NCBI GenBank assembly: GCA_963682055.1
Contig: OY821740.1
Span: forward strand, 10,107,314-10,171,313
DNA length: 64,000 bases
Reading direction: 5' to 3'
DNA from: Primula veris
Taxonomy: Eukaryota; Streptophyta; Magnoliopsida; Ericales; Primulaceae
A model generated the notes under the pieces. That model was not told where the DNA came from. It searched no databases and saw nothing but the letters and a program-made list of their open reading frames with translations. How positions within the stretch are numbered: the first letter of the stretch is position 1; each line of letters starts with the position of its first letter. A program made the translations under genes and the position numbers. This document shows positions 47,101 to 59,616 of this stretch, one piece after another.

Positions 47101-49929
47101 AGACAGATCATAAATATAAATGGTTATGGTTGATGCATCGACAATATGGTCACATTTTAATGTTGTCCACATAAATGCAGCACTTTCCAAACTTTTAGCC
47201 CTATCATTAAGTTGATGGCTCATGATCCGGATTATCCTGAAAAGTCTAGTCGACTTGATAATTCCGAAGAGTAATAATTAAAATTTCGATTTGAATTACT
47301 TGAGTTTGGAAATTGAAATTGAACATCCTGTCGATTATGTTCAAACTCAAATGGACTCACGGAAAGTTTGATGATGCGACTACAAATGATTGCACGCATT
47401 TCTTGGTCTTGCGCACCAAGATTTATATTTCCATGTGGGGTTATGCTATTTTGCTGCATTGGTCTGTTATGAGGCCCATAGACACTCAAACACCATATGC
47501 GTACCAGCTGGTTACTGGTTATGAGTCAGAAATCTCATATTAACGCGTGCTTAGAGTGATTAATTAATATTTTGATTGAGCTGCTCTAGCGTTCAAAATA
47601 TGGACCTCTGAAGGGGACATAAGTCGATTATGAATCCCCTACCTATCATTTGATAGAGTAACCTTGGCAAGCGATCTCTTTACCGCATGATATGCGAAAG
47701 TGACATCGCTAAGGCTATTCTCCCCGTCGTTAAGGGGAGATTTGCACGTTACCGTTGATAAGGAACAACGTGAAGTAACGTGGCATAACCCACTCAGTCT
47801 TAGCTTGATCCCCAAAACTGCACTTAGTGATAAGTAAGTGTATAGACTCCCTCAAGTCTAACTAAATGCCAGACGCATTTAATGACTTTATGAGATGTCA
47901 CGAGATCATTTATACCTGCTGCAAAATGCTTGCAAGGATAGACGTCATTGTCGGACGCCGTGTTCCAGTCGTAACACGTTGCTTTGGCCGAACCCGCCAA
48001 GCAAAAGGACGCTGCCGTCGGCCGTCAGTCTGTCATCCTTCCCAAGATACGAGGAAGTTGACCGGTTCTTAATTCGTTCAGCCCCAGAAGTGGTGAATTG
48101 AAACTCGTTTGTCGCACGAAATTATAAAGGATCAAGGAGATGTGTGATTTCCTCCTCATCCTAAGAATCTCTAAATATCTGTCGATCATGATATCTTAGA
48201 CGATATTGAAGTGAAACGAGATTGTCATTGATTACTTGTTCATATATTCGGTGACGACTGATAATATGAACAAATTATGATAGGGAACCATCTACCGTTG
48301 GCTGAAGTCAACGGAGAATAGACTGTACTAATGAAAACTTTCAATCCAAGTAGACTCCTTAGCGAAAGTGTGTTCGGACCTGTAGCTCCAACACCACCAA
48401 TGTTAAAAGAGTTCGTTTATTTGGTTATTCGTAAGGAAGAGTGATGAGAATAATGAGATTGTATAATGCTCGCCTAGTAGCGCAAGGTTTCTCTCATACC
48501 TTGGAATTGATTACGAGATGGTTGATTTCCTCGTAATGGACGTTATAACGGTCCCCTACTTTATCTGTTTAGTAGTTTCCGGAAAACTGATTATGCAGCA
48601 TGTGATTGTGGTCACGATTTTATCTCTATGGGAATTTAGACAAAGATATATAGATGAAGCTCCCTGTGTGACTTCATATGCTTAAATCAAGTAGTTCCTG
48701 ACCACGGAACACGATCTCAATTGACTGAGACGTTCACTATATGGATTGATATAATCCGAGCGGATGTGGTATACCACCTAAGTGAGTACTTGATTAGCTT
48801 GGGATACTTGAACAAGTATTATGCCCTTGCGTATTTTATTATGCGATCCACTTTTGGATTTGCCATCGAGATGAAGGATCTTGGGAAGACACGGTAGTGA
48901 CTCGGCCTGATGATCGAGTCCCGTAAAGATTGAATCTAAGTCCATGATTCAGACTACACCCAGAAGGTGTTATGACGTTTTAGTCATTATGACGCTAAGT
49001 CGTCAGATTCTCCCATGATCGTTCGATCACTAGACATTGATATAGACCCGGTCCGTCCATGATGAGATGACAAAGAGATATTGAACCATGATGTTCATAT
49101 CTAAGTACAATAAGCGCATCATTGTACTTGGTCTAATGTGCTAGGACGAACATCTCGTCTGCTATGAATGGTATAGCTCGACATAGCATCGCGCTAACAC
49201 GCTGCCATCGAAATGGCATAAAAGACATTTTCCCATTACCTTAAGGTAACTATGGATGAGGGCTATCTTATCCCATTTGCATCATCGAGTGTACCTACCC
49301 CATTCGGTACTCGAATTAACGCAACCCTTTTTCGGTTATACCGATGCCGGTTACTTATCAGACCCGCATAAGGGATATTCCTAACATGGTTTGTCTTTAC
49401 CATTAGGAATAAGGCAATATCTTGGAGGTCTTGGAATGACTCCAAACGAATCACTCTGATCTACTCGTGCTCTATGAGACGACTAGAGAGTGTATATGAC
49501 TTCGAGCTCGTATTAGTCATATTTGAATTACATATACTCTGTCTCACGATCCGGATAAAATACTTGTTTTATTTGAGGACAACTTGTTGTTATCGATCAA
49601 GAGAGACATGACTAGATTATGTTATTTAGCATTTCTTGCCGAAATAAATCTTCACATATGAAGTTTAAGAACATCTAGTTGAATGCTTGTTCTATTCCAC
49701 GTTAAATTTTCTTGCATCTAGCCGTGTGTAAGTAAATGAAGCATCCAGTCGAATGCTCATACTCTTTCTTGAAATTTGAAATCCTTGCATCCAGTCATGT
49801 GTAAGTGAGGGGGAGCATCCATGTGAATGTTTATTGCACTAATTACTACTTAGTCGAAATCCTCTCACCATGTCGTGTGCAAGTGAGGGGGAGCATCCAG
49901 TCGCATGCTCGTGTACTCTTTTTGTCCTT

Positions 49930-50345
49930 AGACCAAAGTTTTTTTCCCACTGGGTTTTTCTTGGCAAGGTTTTTAGCGAGACACGTTCCCATTATATCTC
50001 ACTTAAGATTGCCGAAATTAGGGGGAGCATCCTGTTGTATACTTCTTACCACTGTGTACTCTTTTGTCTTTCGACTAGAGGTTTTTCCCACTGGGTTTAC
50101 TCTAACAAGGTTTTAATGAGGCACCTGTTTTGTGGTTGATCCCCTACTACTACCACTGTTGCACTCTTTTTCTTTCGATCAGAGATTTTCCCATTGGGTT
50201 TGCTCTGTCAAGGTTTTGATGAGGCACACTGTTTTGTGGTTAGTTAATTACATAGAATTTCGGCCTATATCATTCGGCTACACAGTTTCTCCTAGTTACC
50301 GGTTTTGTCCCACACTGGATTTTCCGTCCCTAAGGTTTTTATGTG
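49930..50345 (+). repeat. Tandem repeats just upstream of the copia 3' LTR
   Basis: Four diverged units contain TTTTCCCACTGGGTTT, then a CAAGGTTTT and a GAGGCAC (near 49945, 50078, 50186 and 50308). They are the familiar repeats between pol and the polypurine tract of some plant copia elements. Confidence 0.8.
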
Positions 50346-50418
50346 TTTAGCACTGCGAATGAACTCGACTCACATCGACAGCATGAAGACGAAAAAATCA
50401 AGACGTCCAAAGGGAGAG

Positions 50419-50652
50419 TGTTGTAGGATATTATTGACCATCTTGGGCCTTACTCTATTGGGCCTATCTTGGGCTTTCCTAGCATATGTAACCCTACCCT
50501 CTATTATATAAAGAGGGTCAGGGATATCTTGATGTATCTCTCTGTACAATCATATTAATGAATAAACACTTCGTCTGTTGTTTCTTATACCTCTCTCTAT
50601 ATCTATACATATCTCTATATATATCTATAACGAGCTAATATGTCACACAACA
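50419..50652 (+). repeat. 3' LTR of the copia relic
   Basis: It begins TGTTGTAGGATATT directly after a purine tract and ends CACACAACA, so it has TGTTG...CAACA termini. It contains TATATAAAG at about 50514 and AATGAATAAA near 50560. Its right border is followed by hAT sequence. Confidence 0.75.
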
Positions 50653-50995
50653 ATATTCACTTTTAATAAACAAATTAATTTGTTATGGAAAAACTTTCAA
50701 TGCCTTTGAGACTAGATAGATTTATTCCCTTATTTTTTGTTTATGATACTGGTATTATTGTAAACTTGTACGAAAATTATTGTTTATAATACAAGTATTG
50801 TTGTAATCTTGTAGAAAATAAAGTTATCTTACCAAATGAATAAAAGTTAATTAAAAATATAGTATATGTACAAAAAAAGAGAGATATTATGTATTAATAT
50901 AAATTTTAAAGGCATTTTCGTAATTACATTTGGTGAAAATTTTTAGGGGTATGAAAACCTCCATGCCCCTACCTACATCCGTCCCTGAATGCACT

Positions 50996-51660
50996 CGTAT
51001 AATTGTTTTTCCGTATGTCGAGACAATATACACAAATTTTTCCATACATTTTTTTTACTCTTGGATGAGTTTCCATTTGATCTAATAGTAATAGGTTTAA
51101 AAAAATCCGAGCACCCTGCCTTAAAAAAAACAAAATAGGTGCATAACTTTTGCGTTTTTGTTCTTTCTCATATTCTACTAGCTTTGCTTTTATCTAATAA
51201 GTTATCAACACTGGTCAAATTTGCACATTACCCTTTTTATTTGATAGTTAGGCTTTAATATTATCTAGGCTTTTAAAAGATTATTAATATGTAATAATGT
51301 TAAGTATAAATTCATGGTACAAACTACAAACAACACCGCGAGTACAAGATCTCAAAATCCACTTAGAGTACTATGACAAATTACCCACCGTTGTCTTTGT
51401 TAATAAGTTTTACTATATTGTGAAAATTTAAGATTTATACATGTTTTAAAATCTACCTTTCCTTGGTACCAATTATTGTTCAATTATTTATATTATTTTT
51501 AAATCGAAATGTTATGAAATTTTATACTAAAATGTTTGTAATAAAATCATTTTATCAAATTGTCCCATGTATAATAATAAATAGAAGAAGGTGTAGATAT
51601 ATCGTAACATAATTCAATAACAACGTTTTGATGCAACATTTGCTAGGGGTGAGAAAGAAC
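50996..51660. other. Region between the hAT element and the tandem repeat
   Basis: AT-rich, gene-free. From about 51610 (AACGTTTTGATGCAACA) the sequence matches the second intergenic copy at about 60780. The sequence left of that has no counterpart there. Confidence 0.5.
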
Positions 51661-51669
51661 CGATCAAAA

Positions 51670-51829
51670 GCCTAAGCATACTAATTTGTTATTGTCTTCT
51701 AATCTTCTTACCACGAGCTAGCTAATATTTTGTACAAACTCTCACTAATGCCTAAGCATACTAATTTGTTATTGTCTTCTAATCTTCTTATCACGAGCTA
51801 GCTAATATTTTGTACAAACTCTCACTAAT
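51670..51829. repeat. 80-bp perfect-length tandem duplication
   Basis: Units 51670-51749 and 51750-51829 differ at only one base by eye (TACCACG against TATCACG). It must be recent. Confidence 0.95.
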
Positions 51830-53345
51830 CAGCAACTCATCATCTATTCAAAGAATCTGTTTTCAAAACTCTCAAACCGAATTTCAAAATTCGAACTATA
51901 AAAAATTAAACGGAAGGTGTCAACCATGACTCATTACAGACTGCTTAGAGAAAATAATGGACTGCTTCACAAAGGTGAACACGGCCATAGCTTATGCAGC
52001 CTGCTTCACAAGACGGTTTCGTATAGAAATCTCATTCTCCTGGCGACTGGCGTTGTGTTGGTGACGCTGGAGAGTTCAACTTTATTCAAGATGAGCATAG
52101 TTTAAATTGGATATTTTGTGTTCTTATTTACTTTAAGATCGGCGAAAGAATGTATTGTGACAGATGTAAAAGAATTTGAGTTGAGAGCCTTCACAAGGAA
52201 GAGACTCATTTTTTTGAAAGACCCTAGACCTAATTATACAATAAATATACTTATATAAGTAATACGGGCATTAAACTAGTTTTCATTTAGTTTCACTGAT
52301 AACAATATATCAATTATTGATTATACTAGTTCAATACCAAACAACACATAGTCGAGTACGCTTTTTGTCATTCAAGACTTTTGTAGCTTTTTGCATGCTT
52401 ATATTGGTATTGCAAATGTAATTATAAGAAATCATAGGAGTATAAGAAGAGTATCCCTTTGGAGGTAAGATTAGAACAACCACATCCGTATCGATATAAT
52501 TATCTACATATTTAGCATAAAATTTATATTTTATTAACTTTGGCTAATCAACTCGCACTTCCAAAAAAACTCAGCCTCTCTATTATACTTTACTTTAAAA
52601 TTAAAGTTCCTATTTATTTATTTATTTGTATAATACGCTTTTTACTTCTTCTTATATTTGGTTGCATTGCCCTGTGCATATTAACACATTTTTGGTGGAT
52701 AATTTATTCTAAAGTAATAGATGTGATTCGATGGAAACGATATATAGGTAGCAAGTCTTGATATGCATAATTAGATAGCCAATATGTGCTTTCTATTTTT
52801 AACTAGCTAGCGACATGTTATGGAGCAACAATTTGAAGAAAGAATCATCAAATTTTAGCTAAAAATACATAATAGCTAGGGAGATGTGCATGCTCCACTT
52901 CCAAAATTATTCAGTACAACATACCAAAGTTTACATCATTCATGAGCAAAACTAATTTAGATAGAGGGAAAAATGTGAATAGTGAATACAACAAACACCA
53001 GTAACTTAGAACATGGCGTCATTAAGGTACAAGGTGTGGGCAGTTGGAGCCATAATTTTCTATATGTTAATAGTGAATATAACAAATACAACAAACATGG
53101 CTTCCCCCATTTTGAAAAAATTTACTAAAAAAGTAAAAAATTTATATATATTTTGATCAAAATATTCAAACGTCCCCTTTCCCCTATTGCGAAAAAAATA
53201 CGCATATAGAATTTACAAAAATTATCTAGAATTTCGTCCTCACATATTGACTTCCCGGTTCCGTCATTGCATCGGGTAACAATGTTTAAAGAAACTAGAG
53301 AATGTTGTGTTTGTCTGCAACAAAAAGGAAGAATAACTACTGGAG
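51830..53345. other. Upstream flank of PYD3
   Basis: No gene can be supported. A 62-codon ORF at 51917-52105 has a hydrophobic stretch but no recognisable features. Blocks near 52935-53030 and 53285-53345 (TTCATGAGCAAAACTAA, TTGTCTGC) recur at 60930-61070 in the second copy. Confidence 0.4.
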
Positions 53346-53354
53346 TACTTAACT

Positions 53355-53850
53355 GGGTAAAATGCAAATAACCCCCTGGATTTATGGGTCCTTTTCAAAT
53401 AAGCCCCCATAAACTATCATTTATTGCAATTAACCCCATTAATTATCAAATTTTTACAATTAATCCCCAAATTTATCTTTAAAATGACATAACTTTTTAT
53501 TCATTTGTCTGTTTTACAAAATAATTTGTTTGATATATGTAGTTATCATTTCACATGAGTTAAGATTACAATTATCGTAAAAAAATCATCAAAAGAGGCT
53601 CGATTAAAAAAAAGTCAAATAAACTATGTTTTGTGTCTTTCCGTAAAAAAAATTATATAGCATGCATGAATATCAAATAACTGATTATTATAAATGAAAC
53701 GGATTTCCGAGCATAAAGTTATATCATTTAAAAGATGACATCATGGATTAATTGCTAAAGTTAAATAGTTTACAGGGGTTAATTGCAAGAATTTATAGTT
53801 ATTGGGGATTATTTGCAAATGACCCATAGTTTCATGGACTTATTTTACCC
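53355..53850. mobile_element. Mutator-type MITE (496 bp) in the PYD3 upstream region
   Basis: The ends GGGTAAAATGCAAATAA and TTATTTTACCC are inverted, and similarity continues inward (ATGGGTC, AATAACCCCC/AATAATCCCC). A perfect 9-bp target duplication TACTTAACT lies at 53346-53354 and 53851-53859, diagnostic of Mutator-like elements. The second copy at about 61085 lacks it. Confidence 0.9.
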
Positions 53851-54134
53851 TACTTAACTAACTAAATCCATCCAACTAACTACCCGCCAATAGCCCGCCA
53901 ATTTATTTTTTCCAGATTTTGTTAACCAATGGAAAATTCAACATATAAGATAAGAGATGAGATAGAGAGTCTGTCCACGTAACCAGATAAAACCAAATCA
54001 AGTGAATTACAAGAATTTTCCTCATACCTAAATAAAGTCTTCATATGGTTACCAATAATTCAATTTGAATGGCTTGTACTTTTAAGTGACAGAACAAGCA
54101 GCAGACATAAGATAAAGAAAGCAAGAGAGAGGGT

Positions 54135-57100
54135 ATGGAGAGAAATGAAGAGGAAAATGGGGCTAAAAACGGCAAAATTGAAACTCCGGGGATTGAATCA
54201 GCAAAAGATGAGTCAATTTGTGGGTTTGAATCTCTAAACTCACTCCTTTGTTCCTCTCTCACCCCACAGGTTTTTCAGGTAACCTTTTTTTACCTGATTT
54301 TCAATTTCTTTTTAATTAAATTATGGTTAGTATTTTGGTTTTGCGGTGATAATACTCAATCCGTCACTAAAAATTGTTCCTTAAGAAACTATATGCAACT
54401 TTAACTAGCAACAACCTCGTATCTAAGTTGCCAACATCAAAATATAATCACATAGTTTAAAAGTTTAACTATATAATTACATTTTTGAAAATTTCGATTT
54501 GAGCAAGTTAAATACTATATTTTTGCTAGTCAAAGTTGCACGTATTTTCGTTCATATAAGCTAAATTTATGGTTGGACGGTGTGCGTTTTATTAGTTTAT
54601 TGGATATAACAACAAAGTAACCAGGAGACATTCGGCGATGCGACCCCTCCTATTTTATCTTGGATAAAAGTACAAGAAAGTGTAATTTTTTTTCTAGGTA
54701 TTTTGATTAAAATCTTCAAAAATTAGCATTTCGGCCCCCTATCTACCAAAAGTAGCGTTTCAGCCCATCCCCATGAAAGTTTCTGGTTCTGTCCTGGCCT
54801 TGTTGTTTGGTTGCAGCCTAAAGTTTTTTGTTTTTTTTGGTAACCGAAAACATACTGGTTTATATCCGGCTTAAAGTCTACCTCTTGCAGGCTGAAAAGA
54901 TAAGCTTTTTAGTTTTAAGCTGGTAAACCTAATAGAGTCCGGCTTTTAAGTAGAAAACATATTGAGCTTTAAAGCTGCTATTAGCCGCAAGGCAACTTGG
55001 AGCTTTTCGGTCTTTTGGGTTATGAATTTAATTCTCGCCTTTTAAGCTGCCGATTTACATGGCAACAGCCTTCTAATAGCTTAAGCCATAGGGGAGAATG
55101 GAGATGTTAGACCATCAAACATGGGTTTTGAATTCAAGTCTTTATTGACCCTAGTGAATTGTACTTGTTTGGCTAAAACCACTTGTGAGGTGGCTTGTTG
55201 AAAATAAGATAGGACAGTTTCGTTTCGAAAATCGTGATAGCTTTTGTCGGTTTCGCTTATAAGCTGTTTTCATACTTGGACTAGCTCAACTGCTGACTTG
55301 TCTTTCTTTCATCTTTTCTAATACTCTTATAAAACTAGAATCTTATGAAACTGCTGTTAAATAAGCCAAATAATTGCTTCTTAAGAATTGTTGTCAAATA
55401 AGACAAGAGGGGGAGACTAACTATACTTTTTTATTTAGTTAGTCGTTAGACTAACTATTCCTTGTTTTCACTAATAAATGTTCTTCGGTCCTAAATCATT
55501 TGACTGTAGATTCATTAATTAGTTCTTTTAACTTCAATGTTGTTTTCCTACCAAAAGATAAACTGCTTCATTTTTCTTTACGTATTTCTAATATGTTTGA
55601 TAGTTTAAGATTTGTCTTGTGCTGATCTCTCTTATCTAGTCTGATTTTGCCAGAGAGAGCGGTGACTGAATCCCTTCAATTGATTGTTTTAGTTGATTTC
55701 TTAATTTGTTGTCCTAGAGAATAACACTGGAATAGTGTCCCTAGCGAATATTCTTTCAATATTTTTTAGAGATGCAACGGAAATATTTTTTTGAGTAAAC
55801 ACTTTTCCGGTAGGTTTACAAATGTAGCAAAATTAGATAGCATACCCTACCAAGTACCAACACTATCATAAAAGCAAGTTTGAGATTATCTTGTCTATGT
55901 GATTTTCATTTTCTTTATGATGATGGTAAAAATTTATGTTTTACAGGAAGTTAAGCGCTTACTTCTGGGATTAAATTGTGGAAAAGCAGTTGAAACCATT
56001 TTTCTTCCCGAGCTTTCAAAAGCTCTATCTTCAGAGCACAACTTCGATCTACAGGTAAAAAATAGAACAATAATATACTCTTTCAAACTTAATTCATATC
56101 AAACTTAATTTCTTGCAAAGTTACAAGTATATGGGGATATGGAAAATTATGCTGCTAGTAGTAATAAGTTTACATGGCATGATTAGTCCAAGTTGTTTGA
56201 TGTAGCACTAGCAACCAGTGAATTTTTTAGTCTTTCTACTAAGTTAGGACTTATTCTAGGAAGATGTTTGAAATCTACTGCAACATCAAGTATATGGGAA
56301 AAGATATCTACAAAGATGAACTAATTGGGTATTTAATGTCATTGTAATTTTCTTATTAAGCAACATAATATAGGAGAAGCTAGTTGTCTGTTCGGTTATG
56401 ACGTAGGAGGCATGTAAGATGCTATAGTTTGTAAAAGCATTTGAAGTATCAGTGTTTTATAAAGAGATCCCAGGGGGGCCCTAGGCGTCAATTAGGGGGT
56501 AGACGGAGCCTAGGCGATTAAGCGGGATTAAGCGCACTAGGTGGTAAGCCGGATTAGGCACCATGTAACCAATTTCCGCCTAAGACCCACCTTGCGCCTT
56601 TTAGAACATTCATTTGAACCATGCTTCTTGGCTTTTAAGGTAATATTAGAGAAGTGCACCCAATCTTTCCAGCTTCCTGATTATAAGTAAAAAGATACAT
56701 AAAAGGGGGAGGAGCAAGCGAGTTATCTTTAGCAAAATTCCATCACTGCTTGGCTTCAGATGTTTGATTTTCTCAAGTGCTCTGTGATTATTATCTCTCA
56801 GATGGATTAGGTTAAAACTCATGATTGAGGATATTAAATTATATAAGTACAGGTACAAATTTGTTATAGAACTTTGACCATTCACCCTTGTTTTTATTCT
56901 CTCTGTTATGTTATTGGCTATTCCAGAAGTCGATCATTTGTACATACTTTTGTAGGGGTTCTGCTTTGACGCTGACAAGGAATTGCTAAGAGAACCCCGA
57001 ATAGTTCGAGCAGGCCTTATTCAAAACTCTATTGCTCTTCCAACAACTTCACCATTTCTGGACCAAAGGAAGGCCATTTTCCAAAAATTGAGGCCCATTA

Positions 57101-59540
57101 TAAATGCTGCAGGTGCTGCAGGAGTCAATATATTGTGTCTGCAGGTACATTAAAGGAGTAACACTATGATGAACCCGGTCCGCTACTTTTTAGGGTATGC
57201 CAACCACTAAAAACCTAAGACTTATTAGGTGACCCGGAAATAACTACCTAAATTTAATTTAAAATTAAAACTATAAATTTGATTGGTTGGCACACCTTTA
57301 ATTATAATTATAGTGGACCGCGTTCATATAATACTTTCTAACATTAAAGGGATATCATCCATTATGATCTCCAACTAATTTTCTCATATGTGATATGATA
57401 TATTATACTCCTTAGATTACTTTAAGGTGCTATAAAATTTGGATTTATTTCTCATTCAGTCAAAAATAAAAACTTGTTTCACATCATGTGGTACTTATCT
57501 TTTGATGGCATACTGTTTAAAATAAATTGAAGGGAATAAACTTGATGAACTGATTTTTATTTGGCATTTTGTTTAATGTGCTGATTTAATTTTTGATGGG
57601 CATGCACTTCAACAAAGTGAATCTGGATATACGCATAATGAGTATATACAACAAGACTAATGTGAATGAAAAGTTTCTTTAGCACTTGATGATAATAAGT
57701 CCAAAATATATCACTAAATTGGAATCGCCCTCTTATTATAAATGATGACCTTGTCAGGAATTCTGGACAATGCCATTTGTCTTCTGTACTCGCGAGAAAA
57801 GATGGTGTGAATTTGCGGAGCCTGTCGATGGAGAATCAACTCTGTTTCTTCAAGAATTTGCAAGGAAATACAATATGGTCATAGTGAGTCCAATTCTTGA
57901 AAGGGATATCAAACATGGAGAGACAATTTGGAACACTGCGGTAATAATTGGAAATCATGGTAACATCATAGGAAAGCATCGCAAGGTACCTTTTCTTCTT
58001 CTTAGGTTATATAGCATAATTCTTTGTTAGTAATGCTATTTCGTTGGTCTATACACGACTCAATATACAGATTGATCAGGTGGCAGCGGGTCCCAGACTG
58101 ATTTATTAAATATTAATTTAGTCATAAGTATAAATTATCAAAAACATTTGTGAACCAAGTGCCATAATTAATATGTATGAATCCGTGTAAATAATGTTTT
58201 TTTCTGGATTATGGTTTTACATGCTAAATTAATCCACTTGACTGATTGTGGCAGAATCATGTAACTAGAGTCGGGGATTTTAACGAGAGTACGTATTACA
58301 TGGAAGGTAATACTGGTCATCCTGTGTTTGAGACGGCATTCGGAAAGATAGCTGTTAACATTTGCTATGGAAGACATAACCCTCTCAATTGTTTGGCTTT
58401 TGCCTTAAATGGTGCTGAAATTGTTTTCAACCCATGTGCTACTGTTGGCGAACTCACCGAAACAATGTGGCCCATCGAGGTACTCTCTTGCCTGCTTTTC
58501 ATACGCATTATCTTCCCTTAATCAAAACCGCTTGTGTCATCCACTTCCTTGAAGCGATTCTCTTATTCGCTTACTGCTAAAACAAAGTTTTATTATGAGA
58601 TTGTGTTCATGGATTTGCTGATAATATGGGATAGCAAGTGTAACATAACATTGAGATCGACATTTATCTGATAAAAGCATATAATTAAGTGACGCTGAAA
58701 ATTTTAATTCCACTTTGGTCACAAGAAAATTCTTGATATGATCAAACTGAACTCAATTTTGATGGGAATTTATTTTAACTTTTAGGGAACTGATTAATGA
58801 TTGGCCTACGTGCTATTCAATGAAACTATTTTGCTTAATGTTTGTTTGCAAACAGTTCAATAAACGGATAAAGTGGATGCAAACTGATAAAGTGAAAAGT
58901 GATGGTAATATTTGGTACCAGTAAATGGAAATGAAACTACTTGTACGTGATGAATTTAGATCTGTCCCTTGATGGGAATAGCCTCTTGTTCTTAATAGGG
59001 TACAAACATATTCTTGTTTTGCGGACTTCCTCCTGAGTTTAAAATTTGAGATTTCGTCTCAAATCAATGGGGACTTATTGCACTACCAAGATTGTGGCTT
59101 TACAGTCTCGCTACTTTCGACAGTTTTTAATGTCCGTTTCTGGAACAGTACTGAATATTATGTTGATGAACATATTTTCACAGGCTCGTAATTCTGCAAT
59201 AGCAAACAGCTATTTTGTCGGCTCAATCAACCGAGTAGGCACCGAGATTTTTCCAAACCCATTCACCTCTGGCGACGGAAAGCCTCAACATGCTGATTTG
59301 GGCTATTTTTACGGATCTAGCCATTTTTCAGCACCAGATTCTTCGTGTACACCCTCTTTATCTCGTTACAGAGATGGGTTAATGGTATCAGATATGGATC
59401 TTAATCTTTGTAGACAGTTCAAAGATAAGTGGGGATTTAGAATGACTGCTCGGTATGAACTTTATGCTGAGTTGCTTGCCCGTTACCAGAAGCCTGATTT
59501 CGAGCCTCAAGTTATTGCGGACCCATTGTTACATAAGTGA
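54135..59540 (+). CDS. PYD3: Beta-ureidopropionase (N-carbamoyl-beta-alanine amidohydrolase)
   Basis: It hydrolyses N-carbamoyl-beta-alanine to beta-alanine, CO2 and ammonia, the last step of reductive uracil catabolism. Exons are 54135-54278, 55947-56054, 56956-57144, 57758-57985, 58255-58479 and 59184-59540, all GT-AG and in frame, 416 residues. The nitrilase-fold triad is present: Glu148 (QEFWTMPF), Lys223 (GKHRK at the end of exon 4) and Cys260 (NICYGRH). Other motifs are [57 protein letters not shown] and [15 protein letters not shown]. Some usually conserved positions, by my memory of the family, differ: NHVTR for NHIPR, LNC for LNW, and PCATVGEL for PSATVGEL. The 3' flank is cut by a duplication junction 16 bases after the stop. 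A paralogue starts at 62098. Confidence 0.96.
56446..56610. mobile_element. hAT-type MITE (165 bp) in PYD3 intron 2
   Basis: A perfect 8-bp duplication CATTTGAA (56438-56445 and 56611-56618) flanks it. The ends CAGTGTTTTATAAAG and CTTTTAGAACATT are inverted. The core repeats AGGCG words and resembles the MITE at 22675. Confidence 0.82.
57169..57327. mobile_element. MITE in PYD3 intron 3
   Basis: It begins ATGAACCCGGTCCGCTA and ends TAGTGGACCGCGTTCAT, inverted; inner copies TGCCAACCA and TGGTTGGCACACC extend the match. It is related to 43905-44113. No clear target duplication was seen. Confidence 0.7.
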
Positions 59541-59556
59541 AAGTGTATATGTAATT

Positions 59557-59616
59557 GCTGGCGCCGGAACTGCTCATGCTGTTGCTCTTCTGCAACTCAT
59601 GTGGTGGCTCTGCCAT
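59557..59616 (-). pseudogene. Broken copy of TVP15-like exon 1
   Basis: On the minus strand from ATG 59614-59616 it reads MAEPPHELQKSNSM, aligning with MAEPPPELERSNSA of the intact gene, and similarity ends after about 20 codons. The remaining exons are absent. It sits 16 bases after the PYD3 stop and marks the left edge of the second intergenic copy. Confidence 0.9.

Larger units (their letters stand above)
45030..50652 (+). mobile_element. Ty1/copia retrotransposon relic (pol decayed, 3' LTR kept)
   Basis: Translated pieces in shifting frames follow copia order: a knuckle-like LCYKDKGHARL at about 46075; integrase C-terminal WGYAILLHWSVMRPI and YQLVTGYESEIS (47436-47540); reverse-transcriptase pieces including GIDYE and a VMDVIT-type frame (about 48405-48680); RNase H YLSDPHKGYS (about 49350) in front of a GNKAISWRS-like stretch. 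Many stops and frameshifts separate them. The 3' LTR is 50419-50652, after a purine tract AAAGGGAGAG. A 5' LTR was not found, so the left border (45030) is only where similarity to the element at 971-6704 begins. Confidence 0.85.
44122..50987. mobile_element. hAT-like element enclosing a retrotransposon
   Basis: The left end CAAGGGCGTATCC and right end (reverse) CAGGGACGGATGTAGG are hAT-type. The flanks AGTGCACT (44114-44121) and AATGCACT (50988-50995) match at 7 of 8. No hAT transposase was recognised. Most of the 6.9 kb is the copia relic within it. The element lies in a MITE that is older still. Confidence 0.55.

Noticed and set aside
49930..50345. Possible CRISPR-like spaced repeats
   Set aside because: The units are diverged, lie before an LTR and match the usual copia pol-to-LTR repeats. 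The host is a plant.
51917..52105. 62-codon ORF with a hydrophobic C-terminal half
   Set aside because: Not conserved in the second intergenic copy, no recognisable motif, and it directly follows a recent tandem duplication.
59046..59183. Upstream extension of the last PYD3 exon
   Set aside because: The open frame continues upstream by chance. The TTTTCACAG acceptor at 59175-59183 and the conserved start [11 protein letters not shown] fix the exon at 59184.
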